From: GCA-2733415 sp049609325
GTDB lineage: Bacteria > Bacteroidota > Bacteroidia > Flavobacteriales > Flavobacteriaceae
DNA length: 10,938 nt
Reading direction: 5' to 3'
NCBI GenBank assembly: GCA_049609325.1
Contig: JBMYYK010000046.1
Span: forward strand, 1 to 10,938
The position numbers were made by a program, and so were the translations under genes. Shown here piece by piece: positions 6,508 through 10,938 of this stretch (position 1 is the stretch's first letter; the number at the start of each line of letters is the position of its first letter). The notes below the pieces were generated by a model. That model was not told where the DNA came from. It saw only the letters and a list, made by a program, of their open reading frames with translations, and searched no databases.

Positions 6508-6535
6508 GCTTAACATAATATAATTTAATTTAATC
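6508..6535 (+). promoter_or_regulatory. Short AT-rich gap before the lysis genes
   Basis: The 28 bases are nearly pure A and T and contain TAATATAA at 6516-6523, the octamer also present in the other two longer gaps. Here it lies only 12 bases before the ATG at 6536, so it would give a very short leader, or it may simply be an A/T-rich translation-start region. No Shine-Dalgarno or terminator hairpin is present. Confidence 0.2.
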
Positions 6536-7000
6536 ATGAATATTAGTGAACACATAAGCTTAAAAGAAGCAATACGTTCAAATACAGCTAAAAGATTAGG
6601 GATAGATAATAATCCTGATGAAGATGCTTTAGCAAATATGAAAGTTATTGCTACCACAGTTTTTGAGCCGCTCAGAAACTATTTTAATGAGCCTATTTAT
6701 ATATCATCTTTTTACCGCTCACCTGAATTAAATAAAGCAATAGGTGGATCCACAAGGTCGCAACATTGTAAAGGTGAAGCAATTGATATTGATGATGTGT
6801 ATAGCAAAGCAAATAATGCTGACTTTTTTAATTATATTAAAGATAAGCTAGACTTTGACCAGCTTATATGGGAATTTGGTAATGATAATAATCCTGATTG
6901 GGTGCACGTAAGCTATAGCCTAGGCCAAAATCGCAGAAGAATATTAAAAGCCGTTAAACAAAACGGTAGAACACAATACATAGATATTACAAATGAATGA
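6536..7000 (+). CDS. Peptidase M15-type endolysin (zinc D,D- or L,D-peptidase fold)
   Basis: A 154-residue peptidoglycan peptidase of the M15 superfamily, most like the M15_3 subgroup (Peptidase_M15_3, from memory). It opens with NISEHISLKEAIRS, typical of this subgroup. It has ISSFYRSPELNKAIGGSTRSQH leading to the first zinc ligands H77 and D84 (SQHCKGEAIDID), then the WVHVSY motif with H124 as third ligand and D121 as the likely catalytic acid. All key residues are present and the length is normal for a single-domain phage enzyme. There is no signal peptide, so export would depend on a holin, and one lies 518 bases downstream. It should cleave cross-link or stem peptides in the host wall at lysis; a virion-borne role in entry is an alternative. 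The final codons overlap the next gene by eight bases. Confidence 0.9.
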   Translation: MNISEHISLKEAIRSNTAKRLGIDNNPDEDALANMKVIATTVFEPLRNYFNEPIYISSFYRSPELNKAIGGSTRSQHCKGEAIDIDDVYSKANNADFFNYIKDKLDFDQLIWEFGNDNNPDWVHVSYSLGQNRRRILKAVKQNGRTQYIDITNE

Positions 7001-7322
7001 TCCAATTACCTCTCGAATAAAACGCTCACCTTTGCAAAAAGCAAAACCGCCAGCTCCTTCAAAGAAAAAATCTTTAGGCTATTATAATGAAGCTAAACCT
7101 ACAGGAACAGGTGCTGCGGCAGGTGGGGGTATGTCTAAAAAAGGCGTTGCAAAATATAGAGCAGATAATCCTGGAAGTAAATTAAAAACCGCAGTTACAA
7201 CACCTCCTAGTAAATTAAAGCCGGGTAGTAAAGCTGCTAAAAGACGTAAATCATTTTGCGCAAGATCTAAAGGTTGGACTTCTGAAAGAGGTAGAGCCGC
7301 TAGACGAAGATGGAACTGTTAA
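6993..7322 (+). CDS. Basic phage protein with KSFCAR...RRRWNC C-terminus
   Basis: A 109-residue, highly basic protein. The N-terminal third is Pro/Lys-rich (KRSPLQKAKPPAPSKKKS), then comes a Gly/Ala stretch (TGTGAAAGGG) followed by MSKKGVAKYRADNPGSKLK. The conserved-looking end is KPGSKAAKRRKSFCARSKGW...ARRRWNC, with two Cys. The order GGxSxKGxxKY, then KRRKSFCAR, then a terminal WNC matches small proteins I recall from cyanophages and other marine phages (I believe DUF6321, from memory), whose function is unknown. It begins inside the end of the peptidase gene (eight-base overlap, ATGAATGA), so it is expressed with the lysis genes. Its charge suggests binding to DNA or another polyanion. S/TPxK-like motifs (SPLQK, TPPSK) echo the protein at 116. 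Confidence 0.8.
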   Translation: MNDPITSRIKRSPLQKAKPPAPSKKKSLGYYNEAKPTGTGAAAGGGMSKKGVAKYRADNPGSKLKTAVTTPPSKLKPGSKAAKRRKSFCARSKGWTSERGRAARRRWNC

Positions 7323-7338
7323 CTTAAAATCATATATT

Positions 7339-7518
7339 ATGGAAACTATTGTAATTATTTTATCTATTTTATTATTTGCCGCTGTTGCTTCAGCTGTTTT
7401 AGCATACAAAGGAATTTTGGGTGACCGAGATAAAGATGGTATTGCTGATGTTATTGAAGATACAGTTGCTGATCTTAAAAAAGAAATTAAGGAGCTAAAA
7501 GACAAAATATCTAAATAA
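7339..7518 (+). CDS. 59-residue membrane protein with calcium-loop motif
   Basis: A short gene: METIVIILSILLFAAVASAV and a few more residues form one N-terminal transmembrane helix (about 3-23). Then follow DRDKDGIADVIE (residues 29-40) and a Lys/Glu/Asp/Leu-rich helix with coiled-coil character (DLKKEIKELKDKISK). The DxDxDGxxDxxE pattern matches calcium-binding EF-hand or thrombospondin type-3 loops. It sits between the peptidase module and the holin and overlaps the holin start as TAATG. The ATG follows AAAATCATATATT, without a Shine-Dalgarno. Position and topology suggest a lysis accessory such as a holin regulator or an inner-membrane spanin-like partner. The alternative is an unrelated small membrane protein. 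Coding status is well supported by the exact overlap and the fitted gap. Confidence 0.75.
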   Translation: METIVIILSILLFAAVASAVLAYKGILGDRDKDGIADVIEDTVADLKKEIKELKDKISK

Positions 7519-7937
7519 TGTCTCAAGGTAAAAAGAAATTTAAAGACACTCAAGTTGGGCAATTTCTTTTAAATAAAATACCTAATGTTGTTGGTGCTAT
7601 TGCTGGTGATACTCCTGTGGGCTCAGTTATACAAGCTATTATAGGGGGCAGTGACATGAGTGATGCAGATAAAGAAATAGCATTAAAAAAATTAGAACTT
7701 GAAAGAGCTGAAATAGACGGTACAACTCGTAGATGGGTTGCTGATGCAAGGTCAGGATCTTGGTTAGCGGCTAATGTTAGACCTTTAACTTTAGTATTTT
7801 TAACTATAAGTTATGTAACCGGTTGGTATTTAGGGTATCCTTTAGAAAATATTACAGGATTATTAACTATTGTGATTGGAGGGTATTTTGGATCACGAGG
7901 GGTAGAAAAAGTTTTTGGTAATAATAAGCATAGATAA
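7518..7937 (+). CDS. Three-TM holin, GTA type
   Basis: A 139-residue membrane protein that should permeabilise the inner membrane at lysis and let the M15 peptidase reach the wall. It has a hydrophobic Gly/Ala-rich N-terminal region (about 21-44), a charged helix (SDADKEIALKKLELERAEI, 48-66), and the segment RRWVADARSGSWLAANVRPL (71-90). Two transmembrane helices follow (about 90-106 and 112-126), then a basic end (EKVFGNNKHR). The RRW.AD..SGSWL..NVRPLTL signature is typical of the three-TM holins first noted in gene transfer agents (GTA_holin_3TM, from memory). The start overlaps the previous stop as TAATG. An alternative start would cut into the conserved region, so this one is preferred. 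Confidence 0.88.
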   Translation: MSQGKKKFKDTQVGQFLLNKIPNVVGAIAGDTPVGSVIQAIIGGSDMSDADKEIALKKLELERAEIDGTTRRWVADARSGSWLAANVRPLTLVFLTISYVTGWYLGYPLENITGLLTIVIGGYFGSRGVEKVFGNNKHR

Positions 7938-7940
7938 AAA

Positions 7941-8279
7941 ATGGCTAGAATATCTAGATATGTTAAAGACACCGTATTAACCGGAGAAGATATATTAATA
8001 GGTAGTGACTATGATGGTAAAGTAACTAAAAATTATACTTTATCAGCAATGTTAGCTTGGTTTGAAAGCGAAGCTACATTTAGTTCCTCTACAGTAACCT
8101 TTACGCAGGACGTAGCGGCAACAACTTGGAATGTAACTCATACATTGAGTAAATTTCCTTCTGTAACTGTTGTTGATAGTTCTAATAATGTTGTAATTGG
8201 TGAAATAACATATAATAGTGATAGCTTAATAACATTAACATTTGCTTCAGCATTTTCAGGCAAAGCATATTTAAACTAA
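7941..8279 (+). CDS. Mini tail-fibre protein: shared N-terminus plus tip domain
   Basis: A 112-residue protein of two modules. Residues 1-41 (MARISRYVKDTVLTGEDILIG...YTLSAMLAWF) match the start of the 642-residue fibre at 927 in pattern MARISxY...LTxxDxLxG...YTLxAxxxxF. The rest (TTWNVTHTLSKFPSVTVVDS...ITLTFASAFSGKAYLN) is a small beta domain with a THxLxxxPxVxVxDSxxxVV pattern, which I recall from C-terminal ends of marine phage fibres. The whole therefore looks like a fibre reduced to its attachment and tip modules, with no shaft. It starts three bases after the holin stop, behind TAAAAA. It may be a short fibre, a cap or an alternative tip sharing the attachment site of the long fibre. Its place in the virion is inferred only from the shared module. 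Confidence 0.85.
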   Translation: MARISRYVKDTVLTGEDILIGSDYDGKVTKNYTLSAMLAWFESEATFSSSTVTFTQDVAATTWNVTHTLSKFPSVTVVDSSNNVVIGEITYNSDSLITLTFASAFSGKAYLN

Positions 8280-8285
8280 CAACAA

Positions 8286-9473
8286 ATGGCAATAAATTAT
8301 TTATCTAGTATTAATCTTAATAAAAATGAACTGCAAAATGCAAAGATTCATGTACTAGCTGCGGCACCTTCTAATCCTCAAGAAGGACAAATTTATTATA
8401 ATTCTACAGATAATAAATTATATTTTTACGATGGGACATCTTTTGTGGACGCTTCTGGGGATATAAAAAGTGTAACCACAAGTACAGCAACCACCTTGGC
8501 TATTACAGATAGCGGCGGACCAAATCCTAGCATAGCTACAATAACCGCGGCTGTAACAAACGGGGGTACGGGTTTAGCAACAGGAGATCAAATTTATGAT
8601 TTTGTTACTGACTCTGCAACAACCATTGCTGCTTTAGCCGCAATAACCGAAGATGTTACTATAGGAGATGCGTCAGATGTAACAGTTACAACATCTGGAG
8701 ATTTAACGGTTACAGGTGATTTAACCGTAAACGGGACAACTACAACAGTTAATTCAACTACTGTTACTGTAGATGATCCCGTATTTACTTTAGGAGGCGA
8801 TACAGCACCTGCGTCAGATGATAATAAAGATAGAGGTATTGAATTTAGATACCATGATGGATCTACTGCTAAATTAGGGTTTTTTGGTTTTGATGATTCA
8901 ACAGGAAATTTTACATTTTTAACTTCAGCAACTAATACGTCAGAAGTATTTTCTGGAACCAAAGGTAATTTAGATATAAATAATATTAGTTTAGCGGGTT
9001 CTATAACAAGTGTTGATGGTAGTGCTCCAACAGATGGCCAACTGCTTATTGGCAGCACCTCAGGAGGGGATATGATTCTTGGCACTTTAACAGCAGGTGA
9101 AGGAATTGATATTACCAATGCTTCAGGAAGTATAACAATAGATGCAGAAGATGCTTCAGAAACAAACAAAGGGGTTGTTGAATTAGCAACAACAGCAGAA
9201 GCTCTAGCGGGTACGGATACAACAACAGCTGTTACTCCAGCGGGACTAGCAGCAAGAAGCTGGGTTGGATCAATTGGCGATGGCTCAACTACTGCAATTA
9301 CAATAACACATAGTTTAGGTACAAGAGATGTTATTATACAACTTTATGATGTAAGTTCATATGATACGGTATATGCCGACGTTGTAAGAACCACAACTGA
9401 TACAGCCACAATAACATTTGCAACTGCCCCTGCAACAAATGACATTAGAGTATTAGTTACTAAAATAGACTAA
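8286..9473 (+). CDS. Phage tail fibre or tail-tip structural protein
   Basis: A 395-residue fibre-type protein. The N-terminal ~57 residues (LAAAPSNPQEGQIYYNSTDNKLYFYDGTSFVD) form a module frequent in phage fibres and head decorations. TNGGTGLATGDQIYDFV follows. Residues about 130-165 form a triple-stranded beta shaft pattern (DLTVTGDLTVNGTTTTVNS, then DDPVFTLGG). Residues about 295-320 are the KGVVELATTAEALAGTDTT...VTPAGLA motif shared by many tail fibres. The C-terminal ~70 residues (ITITHSLGTRDVIIQLYD...ITFATAPATNDIRVLV) form a beta domain similar to that of the 112-residue protein just upstream. There is no catalytic motif. The gene starts six bases after the upstream stop in an AACAA context. 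Whether it is a side fibre, central fibre or neck fibre cannot be decided here. Confidence 0.88.
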   Translation: MAINYLSSINLNKNELQNAKIHVLAAAPSNPQEGQIYYNSTDNKLYFYDGTSFVDASGDIKSVTTSTATTLAITDSGGPNPSIATITAAVTNGGTGLATGDQIYDFVTDSATTIAALAAITEDVTIGDASDVTVTTSGDLTVTGDLTVNGTTTTVNSTTVTVDDPVFTLGGDTAPASDDNKDRGIEFRYHDGSTAKLGFFGFDDSTGNFTFLTSATNTSEVFSGTKGNLDINNISLAGSITSVDGSAPTDGQLLIGSTSGGDMILGTLTAGEGIDITNASGSITIDAEDASETNKGVVELATTAEALAGTDTTTAVTPAGLAARSWVGSIGDGSTTAITITHSLGTRDVIIQLYDVSSYDTVYADVVRTTTDTATITFATAPATNDIRVLVTKID

Positions 9474-9482
9474 TAAAATATT

Positions 9483-10938
9483 ATGGCAAGTCGTTATTTA
9501 AATAATATAACAATAAATGACGCCTATACACTACCAGCTACTGATGGTACAAATGGGCAGGGAATAGTAACTGATGGAGCGGGTAATCTTAGCTTCGCAG
9601 ATTTAGCATCGGCAACTGCAGACTCTGCTCTAAAAGTAACTTTAACTGTAAAAAATGTATCTGGAGGAACCTTAAATGCTGGAACAGTAGTAAGAGTGGC
9701 TCCAACTGCAAGCCCTCCTGCTGGAAATGTTTTAGAGATTGATACTGCAGATAACTCATCGGCTTCAACAATGCCTGCAATAGGAATATTAGCTGCACAG
9801 ATTTTAAATGGTGCAGAAGGGGAGTGTGTAGCTTTTGGCAGGGCATCTGGATTTTCTACATCTGGATATACAGAAGGAGATGCTTTATATGTAAATACGA
9901 GCGGAGGATTTACAGATACAAAACCAACAGGAACAGCCCTTATACAAAAAATAGGGCAAGTAATAAAAGTACACTCTACTAATGGTAGTGTTGAAGTATT
10001 TGGTGCAGGGAGATCAAATGACGTTCCAAACATTCCTCAAGATCAATTGTGGCTTGGTAATTCAAGTGGCGTTGCAACACCTACAGCCCACACTGTAGAA
10101 AATATATCAAATGTAACTGTTTCATCAAAAACAGATGGCCAAGCCTTAGTTTGGGATGCTACAAATAGTTATTGGAAAAACGGTGATGTTGCTTCAGGAG
10201 GAGGAGGTGGTGGAACTGTTACTATAGAAAAAAATGTATATACAGCAAATGGGTCAAATGCGGCGTTTAATACCTCAACTGCTATTGTAAATGAAAATAA
10301 TGTACAGGTATATATAAATGGTGTTTACCAAAGTAAAGATAATTATACTACAAGTGGAAGCACTGTAACATTATCAACACCCCCTGCTAATGGAACGTCT
10401 GTGGAGTTAATACATATGGTGAGTGTTTCAGGTGTTATAGCTAGAGACAGTTTTACGGGTAATGGATCAACTACAGCATATACGCTCTCGTTGAGTATAA
10501 CAAATGAAAATGCCACTCAAGTATATATAGATGGTGTTTACCAAAGCAAAGACAATTACACAACTTCTGGCAGCATATTAACGTTTTCCGCCTCACCACC
10601 AAACGGTGCTGCTATAGAGGTTGTTCATATAAAAGCAGTTGATGTATCATCATTAAACCAAAATAGTTTTACTGGCGATGGTAATACTGCAGATTTTCCA
10701 TTGTCTCAATCAATAGACGATGAAAATAAAACGTTTGTATTTATACAGGGTGTTTATCAAGAAAAGTCTACTTATAGTATAAGCGGAACAACATTAACAT
10801 TTACAACACCCCCTCAAAATGGTTATACCATTGAGGTAATGGCATTTAGTTCTATAACAATTACAAATGAGCAAAATTATAATGTTTCTGTAATTTCAAG
10901 TAATACAACAGCTGTATCTAATACTTTATATGTATTAA
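9483..10938 (+). CDS. Phage fibre protein with tandem GVYQ repeats, 3' end outside window
   Basis: An open frame starts at the ATG at 9483 (MASRYLNNITINDAYTLPAT, after AATAAAATATT) and runs 485 codons without a stop to the window edge, so it is partial. The TAA in the last three bases is out of frame. After the N-terminal fibre-like segment (DGTNGQGIVTDGAGNLSF) comes a beta-rich domain (about 48-180) with ASGFSTSGYTEGDALYVN, a fold seen in phage capsid-decoration and fibre proteins. A Gly-rich linker (SGGGGGG) follows, then three modules of about 71 residues, each with VYIxGVYQxKxxY, a strand, PPxNGxxIEV. The end (NYNVSVISSNTTAVSNTLYVL) looks like the beginning of another common fibre domain. 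The protein is likely a long adhesive fibre or appendage. Confidence 0.88.
   Translation, partial: MASRYLNNITINDAYTLPATDGTNGQGIVTDGAGNLSFADLASATADSALKVTLTVKNVSGGTLNAGTVVRVAPTASPPAGNVLEIDTADNSSASTMPAIGILAAQILNGAEGECVAFGRASGFSTSGYTEGDALYVNTSGGFTDTKPTGTALIQKIGQVIKVHSTNGSVEVFGAGRSNDVPNIPQDQLWLGNSSGVATPTAHTVENISNVTVSSKTDGQALVWDATNSYWKNGDVASGGGGGGTVTIEKNVYTANGSNAAFNTSTAIVNENNVQVYINGVYQSKDNYTTSGSTVTLSTPPANGTSVELIHMVSVSGVIARDSFTGNGSTTAYTLSLSITNENATQVYIDGVYQSKDNYTTSGSILTFSASPPNGAAIEVVHIKAVDVSSLNQNSFTGDGNTADFPLSQSIDDENKTFVFIQGVYQEKSTYSISGTTLTFTTPPQNGYTIEVMAFSSITITNEQNYNVSVISSNTTAVSNTLYVL
10237..10851 (+). repeat. Three tandem ~71-codon GVYQ modules
   Basis: The GVYQ codons begin near 10320, 10533 and 10749, giving spacings of 213 and 216 bases. 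Modules one and two share near-identical DNA across TATATA.ATGGTGTTTACC and the following AAAGA.AATTA, whereas module three has drifted (FIQGVYQEKSTYSISG). The modules are probably beta-sandwich adhesive or spacer domains. Copies one and two appear recently duplicated or homogenised. Confidence 0.85.

Noticed and set aside
6418..7562. Reverse-strand open frames at 6418-6657 and 7251-7562
   Set aside because: Each overlaps compact plus-strand genes with recognisable motifs (Cys4 protein and peptidase; basic protein, membrane protein and holin).
8594..9169. Reverse-strand open frame of 191 codons opposite the 395-residue fibre
   Set aside because: A low-complexity Ser/Val/Pro shadow of Thr/Ala/Gly-rich fibre coding. 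The plus strand has clear fibre motifs across the same bases.
9524..10033. Reverse-strand open frames (169 and 85 codons) opposite the last fibre gene
   Set aside because: The plus-strand frame from 9483 is open to the window edge with fibre motifs throughout; these are shadows.
10936..10938. TAA at the last three bases as the stop of the last fibre gene
   Set aside because: The gene frame reads TTA at 10935-10937, so this TAA is out of frame and the gene continues beyond the window.
1..10938. tRNA genes, CRISPR arrays, insertion sequences, strong terminators
   Set aside because: Gaps between genes are too short for tRNAs, no spaced identical repeats or transposase coding exist, and no GC-rich hairpin with a T-run was seen.

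Overview
The window is a compact, all-plus-strand stretch of a tailed-phage genome. It holds seventeen genes packed almost end to end. GC content is low (roughly a third by eye), every gene is on one strand, junctions overlap or are separated by a few bases, and fibre-type proteins alternate with lysis genes. Almost no start has a Shine-Dalgarno sequence; starts follow A-rich tracts or overlap the previous stop as TAATG or ATGA. That pattern, with many small Lys-rich SPxK-type proteins, fits a phage of a marine Bacteroidetes (flavobacterial) host. This host is an inference, not something the sequence proves.

Layout. Bases 1-115 are a gene-free AT-rich leader. Bases 116-3415 hold two small very basic proteins, a 642-residue repetitive fibre and an unrecognised 186-residue protein, the last three joined to their predecessor by one-base TAATG overlaps. 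A 69-base AT-rich gap follows. Bases 3485-6507 hold a small unknown protein, a full-length divergent GroEL, a GroES-like co-chaperonin coupled to it by ATGA, a putative winged-helix protein, a tiny HExxH metallopeptidase-like protein and a 45-residue Cys4 protein. Bases 6536-7937 look like a lysis module: an M15-type peptidoglycan peptidase, a basic protein ending RRRWNC, a 59-residue membrane protein with a calcium-loop motif, and a holin of the three-TM GTA type. Bases 7941-10938 hold three more fibre-type proteins, the last cut off by the window end.

How the parts may work together. The phage carries its own GroEL and GroES inside late-type genes rich in long, repetitive trimeric-fibre proteins, so fibre or virion folding is a plausible job for the pair. 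The peptidase and holin would release progeny. The fibre genes share modules: two of them have the same MARIS... N-terminus, which probably attaches to the same virion site, and two share a THSLG-type C-terminal domain.

Most interesting points: the reversed, translationally coupled groL-groS pair, whose GroEL has changed substrate/GroES-contact and inter-ring residues and whose GroES lacks the roof hairpin; the miniature HExxH...WExE protein; and two short genes (45 and 59 residues) that are easily missed.
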